From assembly GCF_002067135.1 (NCBI RefSeq), contig NZ_CP020105.1:4340001-4404000 (forward strand): a DNA stretch of 64,000 nt. Direction: 5' to 3'. The stretch's first letter is position 1; each line of letters begins with the position of its first letter. Shown here in pieces: positions 1-8,929 of this stretch. A program made the position numbers and the translations under genes. Under the pieces are notes generated by a model. The model did not search any database and was not told where the DNA came from. It saw only the letters and a program-made list of their open reading frames with translations. The DNA comes from Spirosoma rigui. GTDB taxonomy: Bacteria > Bacteroidota > Bacteroidia > Cytophagales > Spirosomataceae.

Positions 1-875
1 GGCTATTTCAACTGGCGCACCTGCTGCTGTCGCCTTCGGTAGACGTACGGGCTATCATCGGCTCGCACCTGAACGTAAACGATGGCTTCGACGGGTCGAA
101 GACGCAGGCCGACAATGCCGCCAGGAAAGCGAAGGAATTGATTCAGGTCATGGGTGTGGGCAAAACCATTCCTATTCTGGCGGGGTCCAACACGGCCCTG
201 GTGAACGACAGTACACCCGTGAAAAATGAAGCCGTTAACGCCATCATTCAGGAGGCTCTGCGCACCGATACCAAACTACCCCTATATGTCGTCTGCGGGG
301 CGGGGCTGACCGAAATTGCGTCGGCTGCGCTGACCAATCCGCAAATTGCCGATAAACTCACAGTTATCTGGATCGGTGGTCCCGAATACGCTGAACTGGC
401 TACGCCCCCACCGGGCTACTCGGAAATCGAATACAACCTCAACATCGACCAGGCTGCAGCCCGGGCTGTTTTCAACCGGTCGTCGCTGCCCCTGTGGCAG
501 GTGCCCCGTAATGTGTACCGGCAATGCCTGCTGTCATACGCGCAGTTGCTCACGAACGTGAAACCCCGTGGCAAAACCGGTGCTTACCTGAGCGGAACAC
601 TCGAAACCCTGATGGCACGTATCCAGCGCTACATCAATATCGGCGAAACCTATATTCTGGGCGACAGTCCGCTGGTGTTGCTCACAGCCCTTCAGTCGTC
701 GTTCGAACCCGACCCCTCGTCGAGTCAGTACGTAGTGCGGCAGGCGCCCCGCATCAATCAGGCCGGCGTGTATGCGGTCAACCACAAAGGCCGGCCCATT
801 CGCGTGTACACCCAACTGGACACGCACCTGATGTTCGCCGATTTTTTCGCCAAGCTTGAGCTTATGCGTCCATGA
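1..875 (+). CDS. Nucleoside hydrolase (5'-truncated by window edge)
   Basis: The reading frame is open from base 3, so the true start lies upstream of the window. The visible part has the inosine/uridine-preferring nucleoside hydrolase pattern: an IWIGGP segment, then an EYNLNID stretch followed by AARAVF, the region that supplies an Asn and Asp around the Ca2+/ribose site in this family. The N-terminal DxDxDD calcium loop would be upstream and cannot be checked. Such enzymes hydrolyse the N-glycosidic bond of ribonucleosides to free base and ribose. The stop overlaps the start of the next gene by 4 bases (ATGA), so the two are probably co-translated. The exact substrate cannot be read from the sequence. 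Confidence 0.85.
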   Translation, partial: LFQLAHLLLSPSVDVRAIIGSHLNVNDGFDGSKTQADNAARKAKELIQVMGVGKTIPILAGSNTALVNDSTPVKNEAVNAIIQEALRTDTKLPLYVVCGAGLTEIASAALTNPQIADKLTVIWIGGPEYAELATPPPGYSEIEYNLNIDQAAARAVFNRSSLPLWQVPRNVYRQCLLSYAQLLTNVKPRGKTGAYLSGTLETLMARIQRYINIGETYILGDSPLVLLTALQSSFEPDPSSSQYVVRQAPRINQAGVYAVNHKGRPIRVYTQLDTHLMFADFFAKLELMRP

Positions 876-2299
876 AACCTCCTCTCTTTTTCCTTTTTCT
901 GTTCCTTTCGAACGTCACACTGGCGCAGTCGACCGGCGCCAAAACCCGGCTGATTGTCCTGACCGATATCGAAAATGAACCCGACGATTCGCAGTCGCTG
1001 GTGCGTTTACTCACCTATGCCAATCAGATTCAGATTGAAGGGCTAATTGCGACAACCTCCATCCACCTGCAGAAGCGCGTAGCCCCCGAAACCATTCATC
1101 GTATCATACGCGCCTATGGCAAGGTGCAACCCAACCTGCTGAAGCACGAGCCAGGCTATCCAACCGCCCAGGCGCTGAAAACTCTGATCAAGAAAGGGTT
1201 GCCCGTTTACGGTATGGGCGGAGTGGGCCCGGGAAACGATTCGGAAGGATCGACCTGGATTATCCGGCAACTGGAAAAGCCGGACAACCGCCCCATCTGG
1301 GTGTCGGTCTGGGGGGGCGTCAATACGCTGGCGCAGGCGTTGTGGACCATTCAGAAAACCCGCACACCCGAACAGGCCGAGCGGCTTTACCGCAAACTAC
1401 GGGTCTACACCATCTCCGATCAGGACGATAGCGGCCCCTGGATTCGAAAAACGTTTCCTGGCGTATTTTACGTAGTGAGTCCCGGCTACGGGTACGAATA
1501 CGCCACCTGGCTCGGCATGAACACTGGCGAACCCGGTACCCAGCCCGAGTATGTGAGTAATGCCTGGCTGGCCGAACACATTCAGCAGGGTCATGGCCCA
1601 CTGGGCGCGCTGTACCCCGACGTTGCTTTTGGTATGGAAGGCGACACCCCGTCGTTTCTGGGCCTGATTCCGAATGGTCTGAACGTGCCCGAGCACCCCG
1701 ACTGGGGCGGCTGGGGTGGCCGTTACGTCCTACAAACGCCCACGCTGGTCGTCAGCCGGAATAAACCCGCCAATGCACCGGCCGAAACAGCCGAAACACG
1801 TCCTGTCTGGACCAACTCGGCCGATTCAGTGCTGATGCCCCGATCGTTCATGCCACAGCCCATGACTAAGGAGCCCAGAGCTGGCAAAAGTACCCGGGCC
1901 ACAATCTGGCGGTGGCGCCCCGAATTTCAGAACGATTTTGCGGCCCGGATGGACTGGTGCACCAAATCATACAAAGCCGCTAATCACCCGCCCGTACCCC
2001 GCCTGTCGCATCCCGAAAACCTGACTATTAAATCCGGTGAGCAATTTTACCTGCGGGCCTCGGAATCAACCGACCCTGATGGCGATTCAATGAGTTTCCG
2101 CTGGATGCAGTACCCCGAAGCGGGGACCTATCCAGGCATCATCAGCTACGAAAACTTCGTATCGAACATCTACGAAGCGCGGCCCATTGCCCCAACCGTG
2201 ACCAGCCCACAGACGATTCATTTCATTCTTAAAGTAACCGACAAAGGTACCCCGGCTCTGACACGGTACAAACGAGTGATTGTTACCGTAGTCCCCTGA
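872..2299 (+). CDS. Secreted DUF1593 / Sde182-type nucleoside hydrolase-like protein
   Basis: This 475-residue protein starts with a signal peptide (about residues 1-19, ending in LAQS). Residues about 25-300 form the DUF1593 (Sde182 N-terminal) domain, which is related to nucleoside hydrolases; the acidic motif DIENEPDDSQS at about residues 32-42 corresponds to their metal-binding loop. Residues about 385-475 are an Ig-like C-terminal domain with a DPDGDSMSFRW motif, as in Sde182 proteins, which were named as cellulose-binding proteins. The overlap with the upstream nucleoside hydrolase implies a two-gene operon for periplasmic release of a nucleoside-like or glycosidic substrate. The substrate is unknown. 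Confidence 0.85.
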   Translation: MKPPLFFLFLFLSNVTLAQSTGAKTRLIVLTDIENEPDDSQSLVRLLTYANQIQIEGLIATTSIHLQKRVAPETIHRIIRAYGKVQPNLLKHEPGYPTAQALKTLIKKGLPVYGMGGVGPGNDSEGSTWIIRQLEKPDNRPIWVSVWGGVNTLAQALWTIQKTRTPEQAERLYRKLRVYTISDQDDSGPWIRKTFPGVFYVVSPGYGYEYATWLGMNTGEPGTQPEYVSNAWLAEHIQQGHGPLGALYPDVAFGMEGDTPSFLGLIPNGLNVPEHPDWGGWGGRYVLQTPTLVVSRNKPANAPAETAETRPVWTNSADSVLMPRSFMPQPMTKEPRAGKSTRATIWRWRPEFQNDFAARMDWCTKSYKAANHPPVPRLSHPENLTIKSGEQFYLRASESTDPDGDSMSFRWMQYPEAGTYPGIISYENFVSNIYEARPIAPTVTSPQTIHFILKVTDKGTPALTRYKRVIVTVVP

Positions 2300-2522
2300 C
2301 CGTCGCTGGCAGCGGCTCCCGACGGGCGTTGGTTACGAATTCCCCGGCATGTACTCCCATCAGTTATTCGGTTCTTCACGTCCGAAAATCTTCTGTACAC
2401 GACGGGTGAGTAGGCAGAGAATTGGCTGGTTTATCTCTGTTCTCAGTCAATTCATGACCCTCATCAACGGAGCCGTCTGCACCTCATGTAATGGTTTTTG
2501 TGGCCAGGCAACCACGTCGTTT

Positions 2523-2849
2523 ATGCACAACAGCACACTGGATACCATTGAAGAAGCCACTGAAGAAATTGGTCAGGGCAGACAGAGTTGTCATCGTTGT
2601 CGATGACCGGGAGAATGAAGGCGATATGATTTGTGCGGCTGAATGCGTCACGCCGGATACCGTTAATTTCTTTGTCACAGCAGGGCGCGGGTTAACTGGT
2701 GGGTTCCCACCCGTCTGGTGGGCTGAATGAGGTGCTGAGCACCGATGGGCAGTATGGCCCGATTGCCGGAGTTACGCCAACCGGCCGACCGATTCAACCT
2801 AAAGGTCGTCAGCCTTGACGATTTGATCGCTTACCGCACTGCCGCGTAG
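2523..2849 (+). pseudogene. ribB: Decayed ribB (3,4-dihydroxy-2-butanone-4-phosphate synthase) remnant
   Basis: Fragments of DHBP synthase lie in order but in different frames. The N-terminus starts at ATG 2523 ([11 protein letters not shown]); the frame shifts near 2575-2585 into [19 protein letters not shown], which lacks the ED usually found before RENEGD (a 6-base loss in the substrate/metal loop). After GRGL near 2695 the central ~110 codons are gone. The C-terminal SMARLPELRQ...DRFNLKVVS...LIAYR segment resumes about 2740 after one extra G, ending at TAG 2847-2849. In intact ribBA, LIAYR leads into GTP cyclohydrolase II, which I do not see here. This is a nonfunctional relic, not a gene. 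No other gene is visible in 2300-3053. Confidence 0.8.
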
Positions 2850-3053
2850 CCTTCCCGGAAGCCGGCGCCTGCGGCTTAAACTGGTTCGGGCGCTGAAAAT
2901 TCCTCTACAGGGTACAATCAACCTTGTTTCAGGCAGTATATTTTACCCCGCAGCTGCATTATGCGTACAGGTTTTCTGCGGGACGGACGTTCTACCCCGG
3001 CAAAGCCGCAATGCTACTCAACACGACGCCTACTCTAACTGCCCGGCAACCGG

Positions 3054-4064
3054 ATGAACAGTGACACGCAGAACCGCAGAGTCTTTTTAAAAAATGCCGC
3101 GCTCGGCAGCCTAGCCCTGAGCCTGTCAGGAACCGGGGGGGTAGGTGCCATCCCCACAGCGACCGGCAAACGGGTGGGTATCATTGGCCTCGACACCTCC
3201 CACAGTACGGCCTTTACCAAAGCCCTGAATACCGACGAAACGACTACAGCCTATTCCGGGTACCGCGTTGTGGCGGCCTATCCCTACGGCAGCCGCGACA
3301 TCGAAACCAGCACGAAACGAATAGCGGGCTATACCGACGAGATCAGGAAACTAAACGTAGCAATCGTCGATTCGATCGACGAGTTACTCCGTCAGGTCGA
3401 TGTAGTCCTGCTCGAAACAAACGACGGGCAACTGCACCGCGAGCAGGCCATTCAGGTGTTGAAGACGGGTAAACGCGTTTTCATCGATAAGCCCATGGCC
3501 GCTTCCCTGACCGACGTCATGGCCATCTTTGATGCGTCGACAACCTACCGTGTACCCATCTTCACGGCCTCTTCGTTGCGGTATATCAAAGGCGTGGAGG
3601 GTCTTGATAAGCGTAGCGTACTGGGGGCCGATACGTTCAGCCCGGCCGTACTGGAGAAAACACACCCCGACCTGTTTTGGTATGGTATTCACGGCGTTGA
3701 AGCCCTGTACACCGTTATGGGTACCGGCTGCCAGGACGTAGTACGCACCCACACCGACGGCACCGATCTAGTGGTAGGGCGCTGGGCCGACGGACGGGTG
3801 GGCACTTTCCGGGGAACGCGAACGGGCAAGCACGACTACGGTGGTACGGTTTACACCCAGAACGGAAACGTAACGCTGGGGCCCTACGGCGGATACGAGC
3901 CCTTGCTCAAAGCGATCATTCACTATTTTGAAACGGGCGAGGTACCCGTTACGCCCGCCGAAACGATCGAAATCTTCGCATTTATGGAAGCAGCCGACGA
4001 AAGCAAACGCCGGGGCGGGGCGGCCGTACGGCTGGACCATATACTGAAAAAAGCAACCCGCTAG
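3054..4064 (+). CDS. Gfo/Idh/MocA family oxidoreductase, Tat-exported
   Basis: This 336-residue protein begins with a twin-arginine signal (NRRVFLKNAALGS, residues about 7-19) followed by a hydrophobic stretch. The Rossmann start RVGIIGLDTSH lies at about residues 40-50, and FIDKPMAASL corresponds to the EKP motif of the family (here DKP). It is an NAD(P)-dependent dehydrogenase-like protein probably acting on a sugar or inositol derivative in the periplasm. It is followed after 42 bases by a second, larger Gfo/Idh protein and then by an MFS carrier and nagAB, so it likely helps process an amino sugar or glycoside. Members of this family vary widely in substrate, so none is named. Confidence 0.85.
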   Translation: MNSDTQNRRVFLKNAALGSLALSLSGTGGVGAIPTATGKRVGIIGLDTSHSTAFTKALNTDETTTAYSGYRVVAAYPYGSRDIETSTKRIAGYTDEIRKLNVAIVDSIDELLRQVDVVLLETNDGQLHREQAIQVLKTGKRVFIDKPMAASLTDVMAIFDASTTYRVPIFTASSLRYIKGVEGLDKRSVLGADTFSPAVLEKTHPDLFWYGIHGVEALYTVMGTGCQDVVRTHTDGTDLVVGRWADGRVGTFRGTRTGKHDYGGTVYTQNGNVTLGPYGGYEPLLKAIIHYFETGEVPVTPAETIEIFAFMEAADESKRRGGAAVRLDHILKKATR

Positions 4065-4106
4065 AACGACCTCATCAGACCACACACCCGCTTCTCTTTT
4101 GTCGGC

Positions 4107-5474
4107 ATGAAAAACTCGCAAGCTATCACTCCTGACCTGTCCAGACGAACGTTCATCGGCAAGGCCCTCGCCAGTACCGCCCTACTAACGGCGGGCGGCA
4201 TCCTGCCCGGCTTCAGCCCCCAAAGTTATGCCCGCATTCTGGGAGCCAACGAGAAAGTACGGGTAGGCATGATGGGCGTCAACAGCCGCGGTCTGGCGCT
4301 GGCGACCAACTTCGCGCTCCAGCCCAACAGTGAGGTTATCTCCGTATCGGATGTCGACACGCGGGCTGCGAGCCGGTGTCTGGCCACCGTGGCAAAAACG
4401 CAGGGGTCGACGCCAAAAAATCAACCTGACTTTCGCAGAGCGCTCGACGACAGGGATGTTGACGCCCTCGTCATTGCCGCCCCCGACCACTGGCACGCCC
4501 CGGCCGCTATCCTGGCATCGAAAGCGGGCAAACATGTCTACCTCGAGAAACCCTGCAGCCACAATCCCCACGAAGGCGAACTGCTGGTGGCGGCCGCGAA
4601 GAAGTACAAGAACGTTATCCAGATGGGTAACCAGCGCCGGTCCTGGCCCAACGTAGCCAAGGGTATTCGGGAGGTACAAACGGGCGCCATCGGCCGGCCT
4701 TACTTTGCCAAAGGCTGGTATACCAACAACCGGGCGTCCATCGGCATCGGCAACGAAGTAGCCGTTCCCGACTGGCTGAACTATGACCTCTGGCAGGGGC
4801 CCGCCCCCCGACGGCCTTACAAAGACAACCTGATCCATTACAACTGGCACTGGCTCTGGCACTGGGGCACCGGTGAAGCCCTCAACAACGGCACCCACAT
4901 GCTCGACCTCATGCGCTGGGGCCTGGGCGTCGATTACCCAACCAAAGTCACCTCGTCGGGGGGACGCTACCGCTATAAGGACGACTGGGAAGCACCCGAC
5001 ACGCAGGTGATCAATCTGGAGTTTGCCAACAACACAGCTATGAGCTGGGAAGGGCGCAGCTGCAACGGCCGTACCGTAGAAGGCAATTCGGTGGGAGTCA
5101 TGTTCTACGGCGATACGGGCTCACTGCTGATCGAGTCGGGCAATGCCTACAAGATCTTCGACCTCGACAACAAGCTGGTGAAAGAAGTGAAGAACGACCT
5201 GCCGATTGATCCCCGTAACCGGATGGACCCGTCGCAGGCGCTGGATGCCATTCATATCCAGAATTTCTTCGACAGCATCAAAACCGGTGCCCCGCTGGCC
5301 TCCGACATTGTGGGAGGCCACCAGAGCACGCTGCTCTGCCAGCTGGGTAATATCGCCCTGCGCTCGGGTGGCATGCTCAATATTGACCCAACCAACGGCC
5401 ACATCAAAAACAACCGCGACGCCCAGAAACTCTGGCAGCGGGACTATGCGACCGGCTGGCAACCGACGGTATAG
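4107..5474 (+). CDS. Gfo/Idh/MocA family oxidoreductase, Tat-exported (second copy)
   Basis: The protein has 455 residues with a Tat signal SRRTFIGKALAST at about residues 12-24. It carries the dinucleotide-binding segment VRVGMMGVNSRG, a family-typical APDHWHAPAA stretch, and the classical YLEKPCSHNP motif whose Lys takes part in catalysis in Gfo/Idh enzymes. It is longer than the neighbour at 3054 and belongs to a different subfamily, the one common in Bacteroidota and Planctomycetes with a C-terminal domain of about 280 residues. The MFS gene starts 30 bases downstream, so the genes are likely one transcript. Its role in amino sugar use is inferred from context only. Confidence 0.88.
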   Translation: MKNSQAITPDLSRRTFIGKALASTALLTAGGILPGFSPQSYARILGANEKVRVGMMGVNSRGLALATNFALQPNSEVISVSDVDTRAASRCLATVAKTQGSTPKNQPDFRRALDDRDVDALVIAAPDHWHAPAAILASKAGKHVYLEKPCSHNPHEGELLVAAAKKYKNVIQMGNQRRSWPNVAKGIREVQTGAIGRPYFAKGWYTNNRASIGIGNEVAVPDWLNYDLWQGPAPRRPYKDNLIHYNWHWLWHWGTGEALNNGTHMLDLMRWGLGVDYPTKVTSSGGRYRYKDDWEAPDTQVINLEFANNTAMSWEGRSCNGRTVEGNSVGVMFYGDTGSLLIESGNAYKIFDLDNKLVKEVKNDLPIDPRNRMDPSQALDAIHIQNFFDSIKTGAPLASDIVGGHQSTLLCQLGNIALRSGGMLNIDPTNGHIKNNRDAQKLWQRDYATGWQPTV

Positions 5475-5504
5475 CCCCCAATTGACCCGTAATTTCACCC
5501 CCTG

Positions 5505-6833
5505 ATGAAATCAACCACCCTGACCGTCGATGTCAGCAGTCTCAGTAAACGCGATACTACGGTATCCATCCTGCTCATCGGGCTGCTGTTTTTCATATTC
5601 GGCTTTGTCTCCTGGGTAAACGCCATCCTGATCCCTTATTTCAAGATCGCCTGCGAGCTGACCAGTTTTCAGTCCTACCTGGTTGCCTTCGCCTTCTATA
5701 TTGCTTATTTCATCATGTCGGTGCCGGCCTCGTATTTGCTGAAGGCCGTCGGTTTCAAGAAGGGAATGATGATCGGCTTCTGGTGCATGGCGCTGGGGGC
5801 CTTCACCTTCCTTCCGGCGGCCCAGACCCGTACTTACGAAATCTTCCTGGCGGGGCTGTTCACCATTGGTGTTGGCCTGGCCATCCTGCAAACGGCGTCC
5901 AATCCATACATTACGATCCTCGGGCCGCAGGAGCGGGCCGCACAGCGTATCAGCCTGATGGGCATCTGCAACAAAGCAGCGGGTATCCTGTCGCCCCTGA
6001 TCTTCGCGGCCGTTATCCTCCGCCCTACCGACACAACCCTCTTCGCGCAACTGGGTACGATGGAAGCCACCGAACGGAGTGCCGCCCTCGATGAACTTGT
6101 TCGGCGGGTCATTCTCCCCTACGCCGTACTGGGTACCTTTTTGTTCTGCCTGGGCTACCTGGTCTACCGTTCACCCCTGCCCGAACTGAACACCGAAGCC
6201 GAAAGCCCGGAGGTCGCCGTTGCCAATGCGGGGCGCACCAGTATTGTCCAGTTTCCGCACCTGATGCTGGGTGCGCTGGCCATTTTTCTGCACGTAGGCA
6301 CGCAGGTGATCGCAATTGACACCATCATTGGCTACGCGGGTTCCATGGGCGTTAGTTTGCTGGAGGCCAAAGTTTTCCCCTCCTATACCCTGTTCTGCAC
6401 GATCTGCGGCTACGTCATCGGCATCATCCTGATTCCGCGCTATGTCAGCCAGGTCAATGCGTTACGAACCTGCACACTACTCGGGGCGGTTTTTACCCTC
6501 TGTATTCTTTTCACCCAGGGTACCACTACGTTTCTAGGGCATATGACCGATGTGTCGATCTGGTTCGTGGTGCTGCTGGGCCTCGCCAATTCCCTGATCT
6601 GGGCGGGTATCTGGCCACTGGCGCTGGATGGACTGGGGCGTTTCACGAAGCTCGGTGCTTCTATCCTGATCATGGGCCTTTGCGGCAATGCCATCATGCC
6701 GCTGCTGTACGGCTACGTCGCCGACCAGTTCGATCTGCGCACCGCTTACTGGGTGCTCCTCCCCTGCTACGTTTACCTGGTTTTTTACGCCATCAAAGGG
6801 CATCGACTTCGAACATGGGGCTTCTCAAACTAA
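5505..6833 (+). CDS. FucP/NagP-like MFS sugar transporter
   Basis: This 442-residue protein with about 12 membrane segments resembles the glucose/galactose/fucose:H+ symporter branch of the MFS. The N-terminal FFIFGFVSWVNAILIPYFK and YFIMSVPA segments are characteristic of FucP, GluP and NagP. The gene sits directly before nagA, with 19 bases of overlap if nagA starts at 6815, which points to uptake of N-acetylglucosamine or a related sugar across the inner membrane, as described for NagP in other bacteria. Sugar specificity is inferred from neighbours rather than from binding residues. Confidence 0.85.
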   Translation: MKSTTLTVDVSSLSKRDTTVSILLIGLLFFIFGFVSWVNAILIPYFKIACELTSFQSYLVAFAFYIAYFIMSVPASYLLKAVGFKKGMMIGFWCMALGAFTFLPAAQTRTYEIFLAGLFTIGVGLAILQTASNPYITILGPQERAAQRISLMGICNKAAGILSPLIFAAVILRPTDTTLFAQLGTMEATERSAALDELVRRVILPYAVLGTFLFCLGYLVYRSPLPELNTEAESPEVAVANAGRTSIVQFPHLMLGALAIFLHVGTQVIAIDTIIGYAGSMGVSLLEAKVFPSYTLFCTICGYVIGIILIPRYVSQVNALRTCTLLGAVFTLCILFTQGTTTFLGHMTDVSIWFVVLLGLANSLIWAGIWPLALDGLGRFTKLGASILIMGLCGNAIMPLLYGYVADQFDLRTAYWVLLPCYVYLVFYAIKGHRLRTWGFSN

Positions 6834-8014
6834 CCAACGGTACGCTTATTACACCCTACCGATACATCCGGGGCGGGACCCTAGTGATCCGGGACGGTCT
6901 GATCGTGGGCATACACGAGCAGGACGTGGATGTTCCCGGCGCGATTGATCTGGACGCGGGGGGGCACTACGTAGCCCCGGGTTTCATCGATATTCACGTC
7001 CACGGCGGGGGCGGCTCCGATTTTATGGATGGCACACCGGAAGCCTTCCTAACCATCGCTGAACTCCACGCCCGCTACGGTACAACATCGATGGTGCCTA
7101 CTACGCTAACCGCCGAAACTGACGACCTGCTGCAAACACTGGACGCCTACGAAGCGGCCAACCGATCAAACCGCCGGGGAGCTTCGTTTCTCGGGATGCA
7201 CCTGGAAGGACCTTATTTCGCCATGAGCCAGCGGGGAGCACAGGACCCGCGCTATATCCGCAACCCTGACACCGCCGAATACGAAGCCATTCTGGCTTAC
7301 TCATCGTCCATCGTACGCTGGAGCGCAGCCCCCGAACTAGCCGGAGCTATTCCATTCGGGCGACGGCTGCGGGAGAAAGGGATACTGGCCGCCGTCGCCC
7401 ACAGCGATGCTATTTACGAGGACGTACTGGAAGCCTATGAACATGGATACACGTTGGCAACGCACCTGTACTCGGCCATGTCTGGGGTGACGCGCCGGAA
7501 TGCGTTCCGCTATGCCGGGGTGATCGAAAGCGCGCTGCTGCTGGACATGGACGTGGAACTCATTACGGATGGTATTCACCTGCCCGCCCCGCTGCTCAAG
7601 CTGGTTTACAAGATCAAAGGTCCCGACCGGATTGCCCTGATTACCGACGCCATGCGGGCAGCCGGTATGCCCGAAGGGGAAAGCACGCTGGGATCACTGA
7701 AAAACGGTCTCACCGTTGTTGTCGAAGATGGCGTTGCCAAACTACCCGACCGGACGGCCTTCGCCGGCAGCGTTGCTACGGCCATTCAGCTCGTGCGTAA
7801 TATGGTTACTTTAGCCGATGTATCACTGCTGGACGCCGTCCGGATGGCCAGTACGACGCCCGCCCGGATCATGGGCGTCGACGCCCGGAAAGGCACACTG
7901 GCCGTGGGCAAAGATGCCGACATCGTTATTTTCGATGACCAGTTTACGGTACAGGCTACGCTCGTAAACGGTCGACACATTTATTCAGCCCAACAAACGC
8001 ACCCTACCCTATGA
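6815..8014 (+). CDS. nagA: N-acetylglucosamine-6-phosphate deacetylase
   Basis: NagA removes acetate from GlcNAc-6-phosphate to give glucosamine-6-phosphate. The 399-residue protein has the amidohydrolase metal motif FIDIHVHGGGG (about residues 58-68), the HLEGPYF motif, AVAHSDA, a THLYSAM segment and the ITDAMRAAG segment with the catalytic Asp. I chose ATG 6815 because the protein from there (MGLLKLTNG) matches the family N-terminus; the frame is open further upstream to 6680 inside the MFS gene, but that part is a shadow. It overlaps the MFS gene by 19 bases and nagB by 4, so translation is probably coupled. Confidence 0.95.
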   Translation: MGLLKLTNGTLITPYRYIRGGTLVIRDGLIVGIHEQDVDVPGAIDLDAGGHYVAPGFIDIHVHGGGGSDFMDGTPEAFLTIAELHARYGTTSMVPTTLTAETDDLLQTLDAYEAANRSNRRGASFLGMHLEGPYFAMSQRGAQDPRYIRNPDTAEYEAILAYSSSIVRWSAAPELAGAIPFGRRLREKGILAAVAHSDAIYEDVLEAYEHGYTLATHLYSAMSGVTRRNAFRYAGVIESALLLDMDVELITDGIHLPAPLLKLVYKIKGPDRIALITDAMRAAGMPEGESTLGSLKNGLTVVVEDGVAKLPDRTAFAGSVATAIQLVRNMVTLADVSLLDAVRMASTTPARIMGVDARKGTLAVGKDADIVIFDDQFTVQATLVNGRHIYSAQQTHPTL

Positions 8015-8808
8015 CCCCAGAAGTACCCCCCGTCCGCATCTTCACCGTCGACTCCCTCCAGGTCAAACTGGCCAGCAACCGTCAGGAACTGGGCCAGCTG
8101 GCCGCTCAGGCTGCCGCCGACAGGATACGAGCCCTGAGCGGTGAGCGCGACTTTGTCAACATCATCTTCGCATCGGCCCCGTCGCAGGATGAATTTCTCG
8201 AAGCCCTGTCGCTGGAAGTTGGTATCGACTGGAGTCGCGTCCGGGCATTCCACATGGACGAATACATTGGCCTGCCGGCCGATGCACCCCAGAATTTCGG
8301 CTTCTACCTCCGGCAGCGCCTGTTCGACCGGGTAGCGATCAACGAGGTCTATTACCTCGACGGCAACGCGCCCGACCCGGACCAGGAATGCCTACGCTAC
8401 AGCGCCCTGCTGGACCAGTACCCCACCGACATCGTATGCCTGGGCATCGGCGAGAACTGCCACATTGCATTCAACGACCCCCACGTAGCTGACTTCGCCG
8501 ACCCTGAGCACGTCAAGCTTGTTGAGCTGGACCTGACAAGCCGGGAACAGCAGGTACACGATGGCTGCTTTACCGCGCTGGACGAGGTACCAACCCACGC
8601 CATGACGCTGACCATCCCTGCCCTCGTGAACGCGCCCTATTTGTATTGTATGGTTCCCGCCAGTCATAAAGCACAGGCAGTCAACCACACCCTGACTGAC
8701 CCCATTTCTGAGCACTATCCGGCCACCATATTGCGGACGCATCCCGACACAACCTTGTTCATCGACCCGGACAGCGCCCGGATTTATCTGGAAAACGCTG
8801 CGCACTAA
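8011..8808 (+). CDS. nagB: Glucosamine-6-phosphate deaminase
   Basis: NagB converts glucosamine-6-phosphate to fructose-6-phosphate and ammonia, completing the pathway with NagA. At 265 residues it has the normal length. It carries FHMDEYIGL (the general-base Asp region) and the catalytic His in GENCHIAFNDP. Compared with the Escherichia coli motif NDGHIAFNEP this is the GEN-HIAFNDP subfamily, and the normally conserved Gly before the His is Cys here. Start ATG 8011 overlaps the nagA stop (ATGA). A strong terminator follows 60 bases after the stop. Confidence 0.92.
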   Translation: MTPEVPPVRIFTVDSLQVKLASNRQELGQLAAQAAADRIRALSGERDFVNIIFASAPSQDEFLEALSLEVGIDWSRVRAFHMDEYIGLPADAPQNFGFYLRQRLFDRVAINEVYYLDGNAPDPDQECLRYSALLDQYPTDIVCLGIGENCHIAFNDPHVADFADPEHVKLVELDLTSREQQVHDGCFTALDEVPTHAMTLTIPALVNAPYLYCMVPASHKAQAVNHTLTDPISEHYPATILRTHPDTTLFIDPDSARIYLENAAH

Positions 8809-8868
8809 AGGCCGCGTTACGTTTTCCGGCCCTTGTCCGCAGCGTTGATTTACCACAGCCTGTACATA

Positions 8869-8906
8869 AAAAGAGGGATGCCAGATCAAACTGGCATCCC
8901 TCTTTT
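8869..8906. terminator. Bidirectional intrinsic terminator between nagB and desaturase
   Basis: A perfect 16-base inverted repeat (8869-8884 and 8891-8906) encloses a 6-base loop, with A-tract and T-tract ends so it can work in both directions. It sits between the convergent nagB and desaturase genes. Confidence 0.85.
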
Positions 8907-8929
8907 CATACTCGATCAGCGCGCTGACC

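Noticed and set aside
2349-2730. Possible small intact genes in the 2300-3053 gap
   Set aside because: The short frames are pieces of the broken ribB and its flanks; none has its own conserved protein.
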